A stretch of 10,988 nucleotides of DNA from Fimenecus sp051881455. Lineage in GTDB: Bacteria > Bacillota > Clostridia > Oscillospirales > Acutalibacteraceae. The position numbers and the translations under genes were made by a program. The notes beneath the pieces are model-generated. The model had not been told where the DNA came from and made no database searches. It saw only the letters and a list, made by a program, of their open reading frames with translations. Location of the stretch: assembly GCA_051881455.1 (NCBI GenBank), contig JBJEPX010000036.1:1-10988 (forward strand), read 5' to 3'. Shown piece by piece: positions 1-6,269 of this stretch. The first letter of the stretch is position 1. The number at the start of each line of letters is the position of its first letter.

Positions 1-68
1 ACCAAATCAATTTTTCACTCTTCTATCTGTCCGAAATTCTTGACAAGTTTCATTAATTTATGTGCAAA

Positions 69-115
69 CTCCCTCAGTCATTTTTTCAAAATGACAGCTC
101 CCTCTATGAGGGAGC
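69..115. repeat. Compound palindromic repeat, two hairpins with a competing outer pairing
   Basis: Two adjacent perfect 8-bp hairpins are visible. One has arms 77-84 and 88-95 with a 3-nt loop; the other has arms 97-104 and 108-115 with a 3-nt loop. The segment 69-76 (CTCCCTCA) is also perfectly complementary to 107-114, so an alternative outer stem can enclose the first hairpin and open the second. The layout (CTCCCTCAGTC, variable small hairpin, GACAGCTCCCTC, GAGGGAGC) resembles a dispersed intergenic palindrome I recall from gut Clostridia. The copy number cannot be seen here. It lies downstream of the amidase gene and could also end or stabilise its transcript. Confidence 0.6.
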
Positions 116-140
116 GGAATTGGTTTTAATTTGATTTTGC

Positions 141-192
141 GGCGGGAGCAAGCCCCCCGCCCTACCTTGTCGCCCCTGAAAGGGGATAGGGG
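141..192. repeat. GC-rich palindromes downstream of the amidase gene
   Basis: GGCGGG at 141-146 pairs with CCCGCC at 156-161 around a 9-nt loop. CCCCT at 173-177 pairs either with AGGGG at 181-185 or with a second AGGGG at 188-192. These lie 6-57 nt past the minus-strand amidase stop codon. They are much more GC-rich than their surroundings, and neither is followed by a good T-run on the minus strand. They may be parts of the same dispersed repeat cluster as 69-115, or weak transcript-end hairpins. Apart from these palindromes I see nothing coding in 1-197. Confidence 0.45.
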
Positions 193-197
193 TTATT

Positions 198-680
198 TCA
201 CCACGCTCTTACTTTTTCGATATGCACCGGGTTGAAATCGGCATAATAGTACTCTCCCAATGGGCGCATATAGGAATCCGCTGTGTGACAGCATATAAGC
301 GGTTCGCCGTTTGAAAAGCCTGTGACGACAAGGGTATGATAAAAGCTTTCGCCGTTGCTTAAAAATATCAAATCCCCCGTTTTTATCTCCCTTATATCCG
401 CATTGACGCCAACTGGGCCAACGCCTTTATTTGTTGTGAGAAATTTATACAGATATTTCACTCCCGACCATGCGGCGGCACGGTCGGTGGGGGAATTATA
501 ATACCATCCCACATCTTTTTTATAATTCATCACCTTACAGCCTGCAAAAAGGCATTGGGACGCAAAATTTGTGCAGTCACCGCCCATACCGTCAAAATCA
601 AAATACCGCGGATTTCTTGAAAGCGCCCATTTCTTTGCGTATTCCACGGTATCGTTACGGTTATATATTACTGTTCTCAT
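198..680 (-). CDS. Stand-alone Amidase_6-type cysteine amidase
   Basis: This 160-residue protein matches the putative amidase domain (Amidase_6) along its whole length. It opens with YNR (6-8) and YAKKWAL..RNP, followed by the nucleophile motif GGDCTNFASQC with the likely catalytic Cys36. A WYY and W-S-G-V region (59-74) follows, then GDLIFL (102-107) and the catalytic-type YHTLVVTG with His115. HTADS (132-136) supplies a polar third residue, probably Asp135. The family has a papain/NlpC-like arrangement and is presumed to hydrolyse amides or peptides; the substrate is unknown. Family members are often the C-terminal part of longer or secreted proteins, but here there is no signal peptide or membrane segment, so this copy is predicted to be cytoplasmic. 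The ATG at 678-680 follows a strong AGGGGAGTGA site that lies inside a hairpin. The gene sits 55 nt downstream of the helical-protein gene on the same strand. Family assignment is confident; function is inferred. Confidence 0.85.
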   Translation of the reverse strand: MRTVIYNRNDTVEYAKKWALSRNPRYFDFDGMGGDCTNFASQCLFAGCKVMNYKKDVGWYYNSPTDRAAAWSGVKYLYKFLTTNKGVGPVGVNADIREIKTGDLIFLSNGESFYHTLVVTGFSNGEPLICCHTADSYMRPLGEYYYADFNPVHIEKVRAW

Positions 681-723
681 AAAAAATCACTCCCCTTACA
701 TCATACGAGGGAAGTGATTTTTT
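681..723 (-). terminator. Intercistronic hairpin with T-run that overlaps the amidase ribosome binding site
   Basis: On the minus strand the arm 723-708 pairs with 696-681 to give a 16-bp stem (one G-U wobble at 712/692) with an 11-nt loop. The 3' arm ends in six T residues directly before the amidase ATG. This is the layout of an intrinsic terminator for the upstream helical-protein gene. The same 3' arm carries the amidase Shine-Dalgarno sequence AGGGGAGTGA (696-687), so folding would both end transcription and hide the ribosome binding site. The wobble pairs only in the minus-strand transcript (C-A on the plus strand), which supports that orientation. Confidence 0.7.
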
Positions 724-735
724 GTTATATTGATG

Positions 736-1185
736 TTAGCACAAATACTGCTTCATTTTCTGCATACTGTTTTCTTCAAGTTTGATTAAGTCCTCGCCTA
801 TTTTTTGTGACGATGGGGGCACATCGGGGAAATTCTTTAATGTTCGCACCATATCAATAATGCCCATTGTACTGCCCTGCATCATCATTTCGGCGATTTT
901 ATCGGGACTTCTGTCCAGCATGGTGTTAAGCTGAACTCCTGACCACATGCTGATATGCGCCATGGGGCTTTGCTCTTTCGGGACTGCGCCGAATTTTGAA
1001 AGCTCTGCCGAGGCACGGTTCTGTATATCCTGATACTCGGAAAACTGGTACTGCAAGTCGCTCAATAGGTTTTGGTCCTCTATCTTATCCTTTAAATACG
1101 AAATGGACGCACTGCCTGCCGACGCGTTTTTATAAAGCTTATTTAAAAACTCCGTGTTTCTGTCATTCTGCATATTCTGCTGCAT
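736..1185 (-). CDS. Conserved all-helical protein of unknown function
   Basis: I cannot assign a function. The 149-residue product has no signal peptide or membrane span and reads as a bundle of amphipathic helices: roughly 9-35, 36-66, 92-118 and 125-147. It resembles an unnamed clostridial family with an N-terminal LYKNA..G..SI..L pattern and a central I-A-E-M-M-x-Q-G-S-T-M-G-I core, here at 97-109. The overall shape recalls ferritin-like or DUF2383-like bundles, but I see no paired E...ExxH metal ligands, so an iron-binding role is not supported. It is rich in Met (MMM at 100-102, plus several others) and ends in Cys149. The ATG at 1183-1185 follows a clear AAGGAGTGA site. The gene diverges from the GDPD gene across a 119-bp gap; I could not find a convincing -35/-10 pair for it there. 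A hairpin terminator follows at 681-723. Confidence 0.75.
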   Translation of the reverse strand: MQQNMQNDRNTEFLNKLYKNASAGSASISYLKDKIEDQNLLSDLQYQFSEYQDIQNRASAELSKFGAVPKEQSPMAHISMWSGVQLNTMLDRSPDKIAEMMMQGSTMGIIDMVRTLKNFPDVPPSSQKIGEDLIKLEENSMQKMKQYLC

Positions 1186-1242
1186 TTCTTATCACTCCTT
1201 ATTTTTACTTATATTATCAGTCAAAAAATGTAAAATATTCGG

Positions 1243-1271
1243 TTTACATTTGGGCACCTATGTTGTATAAT
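1243..1271 (+). promoter_or_regulatory. Sigma-A type promoter of the GDPD-gltX-glnS operon
   Basis: TTTACA at 1243-1248 and a perfect TATAAT at 1266-1271 are separated by exactly 17 bp. Transcription would start near 1278-1280, leaving a leader of about 25 nt before the ATG at 1305. This is too short for a T-box or other riboswitch, so the aminoacyl-tRNA synthetase genes behind it show no sign of leader-based control from this promoter. Confidence 0.8.
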
Positions 1272-1304
1272 ATCTTTACTTATATTTGATTGAAGGCGAG
1301 CCTT

Positions 1305-2159
1305 ATGAAAAAAAGTACAAAAAGAATTTTGGGCATTGCTGTTCCCGCCGCTGTCGCGGTAGGGCTTAACCGCGCTTATGTGAATTTCAGGTACGGCGAA
1401 AAGCCGGCAAAGGACACTTTAAAGTTTTCCGAAATTGCCGAAGGAGACATAGAGGGCGTTCACCTTACCGCCCACCGCGGTCTTTCCTCTGTTGCACCCG
1501 AAAACACTCTTTATGCCTTTAAGGAAGCGGCAAAGCACCCTTACTATGCCCTTGAATGTGATGTCCACTGCACTACGGACAACAAATGGGTGATTATTCA
1601 TGACCATATGCTTCAATCAATGGCAAAGGAAAAGGGCGATGTTAAAAAGATGTCTTACGCGGACACTCTTTCAAAAATCAGATACACAAACGGCGCAAAT
1701 ATTGAGAATTATCCCGACGCAGGCATCTGCACCGTTGAGGAATTTATAGAAATTTGCAAAAACGCAAATATTAAACCTATGATTGAGGTTAAGGACAAGC
1801 GCACCGAAAAGGTGGCTGACCTTTACAAAATTATATGTGATTACGGCATTGAAAACGATGTTATTCTCATATCCTTCCACGCTCCCGTGCTCCGTGAATT
1901 CAGGCGGTTATCCCCCGATATGGAGCTGTGGTATCTTATGGGTAAAATAACCGATGAAAAACTGCTTGAATGTGTAGAAAACGGCAACGGTGTTGCATTT
2001 GAGGCAAAAAAAGCGGTTAAAAATCCTGAAATGATCAGAAAAATTCACGACAATTCCCTTACCGCCGCCTGCTGGACGGTTGATACAAAGGATTTGCTCA
2101 ATGAAATGATAGGATATGGGGTAAAATACATAACGACAAACACAATTTTGCCCGAATAA
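1305..2159 (+). CDS. Glycerophosphodiester phosphodiesterase, membrane-anchored
   Basis: This 284-residue GDPD-family enzyme is expected to hydrolyse glycerophosphodiesters to glycerol 3-phosphate and an alcohol, as in phospholipid headgroup or teichoic-acid turnover. The start MKKSTKR plus a hydrophobic stretch at about 8-21 suggests a signal anchor that places the enzyme outside the membrane. The family signature follows: AHRG (His57, Arg58), PENT (65-68), E-x-D (Glu84, Asp86), HD (His99, Asp100) and the metal-binding Glu161 in IEVK. The C-terminal part has W-T-V and an ITTN end typical of the last barrel strands. I chose the ATG at 1305 because AAGGCGAG lies just before it. An in-frame TTG at 1290 would be only about 10 nt from the predicted transcription start and lacks a binding site. 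It is the first gene of the operon, 20 nt before gltX. The family is certain; the substrate is not. Confidence 0.9.
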   Translation: MKKSTKRILGIAVPAAVAVGLNRAYVNFRYGEKPAKDTLKFSEIAEGDIEGVHLTAHRGLSSVAPENTLYAFKEAAKHPYYALECDVHCTTDNKWVIIHDHMLQSMAKEKGDVKKMSYADTLSKIRYTNGANIENYPDAGICTVEEFIEICKNANIKPMIEVKDKRTEKVADLYKIICDYGIENDVILISFHAPVLREFRRLSPDMELWYLMGKITDEKLLECVENGNGVAFEAKKAVKNPEMIRKIHDNSLTAACWTVDTKDLLNEMIGYGVKYITTNTILPE

Positions 2160-2179
2160 ATTATTGCGAGGTATTGTAA

Positions 2180-3835
2180 GTGACAGACTGTAAAAAAATT
2201 GCGGACCTTATATTTAAAGATGTAGATAACTCCACCGAATATTACGAGGAGCTTTATCCGCTGCGGGATTTGCCCGAGGGCGCAAGAGTTACCCGTTTTG
2301 CCCCCAGCCCCACGGGGTATCTCCATTTCGGCGGACTTTATGCCTCATTTGCATCAAAACTGACGGCAGAAAGCACCGGCGGAGTTTTTATGCTCCGCAT
2401 TGAGGATACGGATAAAAAACGAGAGGTTGAAGACGGCGTTTCGGGTATTGTAAAGGGCCTTGAAGCCTTCGGCGTTACTCCCGACGAGGGCGTTACGGGC
2501 TTTGACAGTGAAGATGGTAAATACGGACCGTATACCCAAAGCCACCGCCGCGGAATTTACCGTGCCTTTGCCAAAAAGCTTATGGAAGAGGGCAAGGCAT
2601 ACCCCTGCTTCTGCACTCCCGAGGATTTGGACGAAATCCGTGCGCAACAGGAAAATGAGGATATTAAGGGTTATTACGGCAGTTATGCAAAATGCCGTGA
2701 CTTAACTGACGAAGAAATCGCCGACAAAATTGAAAAAGGTGTTCCCTTTACCGTCAGACTGCGCTCAACAGGAGATATTCAGCGGAAAATCAAATTTGAC
2801 GATTTGATTAAGGGCAAAATCGAGATGAGCGAAAATGTTAACGATGTGGTAATTTTAAAGGCGGACGGTATTCCCACCTATCATTTTGCCCATGCGGTTG
2901 ACGACCACCTTATGCGCACTACCCATGTTGTACGCGGCGACGAATGGATAGCCTCCGTTCCCCTGCACCTTGAATTGTTCCGTGTATTGGGCTTTAAGCC
3001 TGTTAAATATGCTCACATTGCCCCCATTATGAAAGAGGAAAACGGCGGCAAGCGCAAGCTTTCAAAAAGAAAAGACCCTGAGGCAAATGTTTCTTACTAT
3101 ATTGAAAAGGGCTACCCCGAGGAAAGCGTAAAGGAATATATGCTCACCATTCTCAATTCCAATTTTGAGGACTGGCGCAGGGCGAACAAAACTGAAGACA
3201 TAAGCAAATTCCCCTTTAACTTAAAGAAAATGAGCGTATCGGGTGCACTGTTCGATATGGTTAAATTAAACGATGTTTCCAAAAATGTTATTTCCGTTAT
3301 GACCGCCGAAAAGGTTTACGGTCTTGTAACAGATTGGGCAAAGGAATACGACAAGGAGATATATTCCCTGTTTTCGGAAAATCCCGAAAAGGCAAAGGCA
3401 ATACTTAATATTGACCGTGAAAATCCCAAGCCGAGAAAAGACATTGCCTGTTGGGACGAGGTAAGGCAGTATGTAGCTTTCTTCTACAACAGTCTTTACA
3501 CTCCCGATTACACACTGCCCGAGCATATAAACAAAGCGGACGCAGTTGAAATACTCACAAAATACAAAGAGCTTTATTCCCAAGGCGATTCAAAGGACGA
3601 TTGGTTCAATAAAATCAAGGAGCTTTGCACACAATGCGGCTACACGCCCAACGTTAAGGAATACAAGCAAAATCCCAATGATTTTAAAGGCCATGTGGGC
3701 GATGTTTCAACGGTTATACGCATATCCGTAACCTCGCGGACAAACACTCCCGATTTGTATTACATTATGCAAATTCTCGGTGCAGACGAGGTAATAAAAA
3801 GAATTGACAGTGCGATAAATTCATACAAAGCTTAA
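2180..3835 (+). CDS. gltX: Glutamate--tRNA ligase (GluRS)
   Basis: Class I aminoacyl-tRNA synthetase of 551 residues that attaches glutamate to tRNA-Glu in the cytoplasm. The Rossmann-fold entry TRFAPSPTGYLHFGG puts the HIGH-type motif at 49-52 as HFGG, and the KMSKS-type motif is KLSKR at 293-297. LRIEDTD and HVVRGDEWI are further class I GluRS signatures. A CFC pair (Cys143, Cys145) and Cys172 after Tyr-rich sequence fit the zinc-binding insert of some GluRS enzymes. At 551 residues it is longer than the roughly 470 of the E. coli enzyme and matches the long clostridial type with an N-terminal extension of about 35 residues. Start is GTG, preceded by GAGGT (2168-2172) at 7-nt spacing. Because glnS follows directly, this enzyme may be specific for tRNA-Glu rather than non-discriminating, but gatCAB could lie elsewhere in the genome and specificity cannot be read from the sequence. 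Confidence 0.95.
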   Translation: MTDCKKIADLIFKDVDNSTEYYEELYPLRDLPEGARVTRFAPSPTGYLHFGGLYASFASKLTAESTGGVFMLRIEDTDKKREVEDGVSGIVKGLEAFGVTPDEGVTGFDSEDGKYGPYTQSHRRGIYRAFAKKLMEEGKAYPCFCTPEDLDEIRAQQENEDIKGYYGSYAKCRDLTDEEIADKIEKGVPFTVRLRSTGDIQRKIKFDDLIKGKIEMSENVNDVVILKADGIPTYHFAHAVDDHLMRTTHVVRGDEWIASVPLHLELFRVLGFKPVKYAHIAPIMKEENGGKRKLSKRKDPEANVSYYIEKGYPEESVKEYMLTILNSNFEDWRRANKTEDISKFPFNLKKMSVSGALFDMVKLNDVSKNVISVMTAEKVYGLVTDWAKEYDKEIYSLFSENPEKAKAILNIDRENPKPRKDIACWDEVRQYVAFFYNSLYTPDYTLPEHINKADAVEILTKYKELYSQGDSKDDWFNKIKELCTQCGYTPNVKEYKQNPNDFKGHVGDVSTVIRISVTSRTNTPDLYYIMQILGADEVIKRIDSAINSYKA

Positions 3836-3846
3836 AGAGGTTGACT

Positions 3847-5508
3847 ATGGACGAGGTAATAAACATTTCAAACTTTATACACGATTTTATTGACGAGGAT
3901 TTAAAAGAGGGCGTTTACCCCTATGTGCAGACGCGCTTTCCTCCCGAGCCTAACGGATATCTCCATATCGGTCACGCAAAGGCAATATGCATAAATTTCT
4001 CCACGGCTAAAAAATACGGCGGCGTTTGCAATCTCCGCCTTGACGACACCAATCCCCAAAAAGAGGATACGGAATATGTTGACGCCATAAAAGAGGATAT
4101 TGAATGGCTGGGCTTTAAATGGGACAAGTGCCTTTTTGCTTCAAGCTATTTCGACTTTATATACGAATGTGCCTTAAAGCTTATCGACAAAGGCTTGGCG
4201 TACGTTGATGACCTTTCCGCCGACGAAATAAGAGAATACAGAGGTACTCTTACAGAGCCGGGTAAAAACAGCCCGTACAGAGACAGAAGCGTTGAGGAAA
4301 ACCGTGATTTGTTCCGCAGAATGACTGAGGGCGAATTCGAAAACGGCGCAAGAGTATTGAGAGCAAAAATTGATATGGCGTCACCAAACATCAATATGCG
4401 TGACCCCGTTATTTACCGTATTGCTCACATTTCACATCACCAGACAGGCGACAAATGGTGCGTTTATCCCATGTATGACTTTGCTCATCCCTTGTCCGAC
4501 GCAAGAGAGGGCGTTACACATTCTCTTTGCTCCCTTGAATTTGAAAATCACCGTCCCCTTTATGATTGGTTCTTGCAGGCTTGTGAAATAGAAATGCCTC
4601 CCCGTCAGATTGAATTTGCCCGTCTTAACCTTAACTACTGCTTGACGAGTAAAAGAAAGTGCTTAGCCCTTGTTAAAGACGGTATTGTGGACGGCTGGAA
4701 CGACCCGAGAATGGCAACTCTCAGCGGTATGAGACGGCGCGGATATCCTGCGGCGGCAATTCGCAACTTTTGCGAAAAAATCGGCGTTTCAAAGGCTTAT
4801 TCCGTTGTTGATTACGGTCTATTGGAAGCCTGTGTCCGTGACGAGCTTAACGCCAACGCTCCGAGAGCCATGGCGGTGCTCCGCCCCTTAAAGGTTATTA
4901 TCGATAACTATCCCGAGGATAAAACAGAGGAGTTAGAGGTAGAAATTCACCCCGAACATCCCGAAATGGGCAAGCGCAAAGTCATCTTCTCAAAGGTTAT
5001 CTATGTTGAGCAAGAGGACTTTATGGCGGAGCCTGTTAAAAAATACTTCCGTCTTTTCCCCGGCAATGAGGTTCGCTTAAAGAGCGCATATTTTGTAAAG
5101 TGCACAGGCTACGATACCGATGAAAACGGCAATGTTACCTGCGTTCACTGCACATATGACCCCGAAAGCAAGGGCGGCAACTCCCCCGACGGCAGAAAGG
5201 TCAAGGGCACTCTTCATTGGGTGAGCGAGGCCGACTCCTTTAAAGCCGAGGTAAGGCTTTACGACAGACTTTTCAACGCCGAAAACCCGTCAGACGAGTC
5301 ATCGGGCAACTTTACGGATAATCTTAATCCCGATTCTCTCGTAATTTTAAAGGACTGCCTTATTGAGGGCGGGCTTAAAAACGGTCTTAAAGCAGGAGAC
5401 ACCTTCCAATTTATGCGGCAGGGGTACTTCTGTGTTGATATAACCTCCACAGAGGAAAAGGTTGTCTTTAACAGAACGGTACAGCTTAATTCCTCTTGGG
5501 GAAAATAA
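3847..5508 (+). CDS. glnS: Glutamine--tRNA ligase (GlnRS)
   Basis: Class I synthetase of 553 residues that charges tRNA-Gln directly with glutamine. TRFPPEPNGYLHIGHAK carries HIGH at 40-43, followed by LRLDDTNP. The GlnRS-specific block SKRK...GW.DPRM...G.RRRG lies near 266-300. The C-terminal half holds the two beta-barrel anticodon-binding domains, with recognisable PLKVIIDNYP, FRLFPGNEVRL, CTYDPESKGGNSPDGRKVKGT-type and LYDRLF segments. One oddity is the KMSKS-equivalent loop, LTSKR at 266-270, where most GlnRS proteins I recall have VMSKR; the Ser and Lys are kept. I chose ATG 3847 because AAAGAGG (3834-3840) overlaps the gltX stop and sits 6 nt before it; an in-frame TTG at 3841 would have no spacing. 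Many Firmicutes lack GlnRS and use Glu-tRNA-Gln amidation, so its presence is informative. Confidence 0.96.
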   Translation: MDEVINISNFIHDFIDEDLKEGVYPYVQTRFPPEPNGYLHIGHAKAICINFSTAKKYGGVCNLRLDDTNPQKEDTEYVDAIKEDIEWLGFKWDKCLFASSYFDFIYECALKLIDKGLAYVDDLSADEIREYRGTLTEPGKNSPYRDRSVEENRDLFRRMTEGEFENGARVLRAKIDMASPNINMRDPVIYRIAHISHHQTGDKWCVYPMYDFAHPLSDAREGVTHSLCSLEFENHRPLYDWFLQACEIEMPPRQIEFARLNLNYCLTSKRKCLALVKDGIVDGWNDPRMATLSGMRRRGYPAAAIRNFCEKIGVSKAYSVVDYGLLEACVRDELNANAPRAMAVLRPLKVIIDNYPEDKTEELEVEIHPEHPEMGKRKVIFSKVIYVEQEDFMAEPVKKYFRLFPGNEVRLKSAYFVKCTGYDTDENGNVTCVHCTYDPESKGGNSPDGRKVKGTLHWVSEADSFKAEVRLYDRLFNAENPSDESSGNFTDNLNPDSLVILKDCLIEGGLKNGLKAGDTFQFMRQGYFCVDITSTEEKVVFNRTVQLNSSWGK

Positions 5509-5520
5509 TGAGGTGCGATA

Positions 5521-6219
5521 ATGAGCAAGACAAAAAAGATAAAACAAAAAACTACGGGATTTGATATTTTTTATCGTGTAATAACGGTAATTATGACCGT
5601 TGCGATGTATCCTCTGTTCTATTTTAAAAATATTTTGTATTTTCAAATAGACCACACATCAATTTCAAACCTTATTAACAAAATCACAGGTGAAGATACT
5701 CTTCAGGTAACCTACGACTATATTTCTATTTCGGGACTGCCTGATTGGATAAATATGATAAAATCCTATATGGGCGAGAGTACTGATTTAGGACAAAATA
5801 TTTTTTCCAACAGCCTTTACCGTCCGGTGATTGTTGCGGTGGCTTTTATTGCGATAACTCTTATTTTAGGCCTTGTGATTATCGGATTTGCCTTGTTTTC
5901 AAACAAAGTTAAAGTCATTACGGCGCTTTCAGGTTCGGGACTTTTGTGCGCAATAGCGTCATACATATCATTTACCGCTTTCTTTGCAAACCCGCTGATA
6001 AACGGGGATATAACCCTTGCTCAGCTTTTCAATGTTCAAAGTACCGTTGTCAATTTGATATTAGGCGCTGCAGGCCAGGTTACGGTGTTCAGGCTTGAAG
6101 GCGCATTCTTTGCCGTCCTGTTCCTTATGCTTGGTATTTTTGTATGGTCTGCGGCAGTGCTTATAGTCAATGCAAGCGAGGGAAAAGAAAAACCGGCACA
6201 GAAAAAAGCAAAAAACTAA
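5521..6219 (+). CDS. Four-helix integral membrane protein of unknown function
   Basis: I do not recognise a named family. The 232-residue product starts with a Lys-rich cytoplasmic tail (MSKTKKIKQK) and has four predicted membrane helices at about 16-41, 101-127, 132-157 and 193-216. There is a polar extracytoplasmic loop at 42-100, a shorter one at 158-192, and a Lys-rich C-terminal tail (221-232). Charges agree with both ends inside. No catalytic motif, metal site or transporter signature stands out. The ATG follows GAGGTG (5510-5515) at 5-nt spacing and lies 12 nt after glnS, so it is the last gene of the operon and ends just before the shared terminator. It could be a clostridial lineage-specific envelope protein; co-transcription with glnS does not by itself indicate a translation role. 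Confidence 0.8.
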   Translation: MSKTKKIKQKTTGFDIFYRVITVIMTVAMYPLFYFKNILYFQIDHTSISNLINKITGEDTLQVTYDYISISGLPDWINMIKSYMGESTDLGQNIFSNSLYRPVIVAVAFIAITLILGLVIIGFALFSNKVKVITALSGSGLLCAIASYISFTAFFANPLINGDITLAQLFNVQSTVVNLILGAAGQVTVFRLEGAFFAVLFLMLGIFVWSAAVLIVNASEGKEKPAQKKAKN

Positions 6220-6230
6220 ACAGAAAAATC

Positions 6231-6269
6231 AATAACCGTATTCCTTAAAAGGAATACGGTTATTTTTTA
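6231..6269. terminator. Bidirectional intrinsic terminator between converging operons
   Basis: Arms 6231-6246 and 6249-6264 are perfect 16-nt inverted repeats; in practice about 14-15 bp with a small A/T loop. The plus strand continues with T residues (6263-6268) and the minus strand with a five-T run (from the A-run at 6224-6228), so both directions end in a hairpin plus T-tract. It lies 11 nt past the membrane-protein gene and directly after the cca stop codon (6267-6269), so it serves both operons. Confidence 0.92.

Noticed and set aside
69..192. CRISPR array or tRNA-like element
   Set aside because: The palindromes are not regularly spaced direct repeats with spacers, and no cloverleaf or TTCGA-type T-loop can be drawn.
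996..1289. 97-codon plus-strand open frame running up to the GDPD gene
   Set aside because: It overlaps the helical-protein gene in antisense and runs through the promoter boxes of the next operon; no ribosome binding site or motif.
1290..1304. TTG start adding five residues to the GDPD protein
   Set aside because: The predicted transcription start is about 10 nt upstream and there is no binding site, whereas the ATG at 1305 has AAGGCGAG in place.
1272..1304. T-box or other riboswitch upstream of the synthetase operon
   Set aside because: The leader from the near-consensus promoter is only about 25 nt and the gltX and glnS gaps are 20 and 11 nt, too short for such an element.
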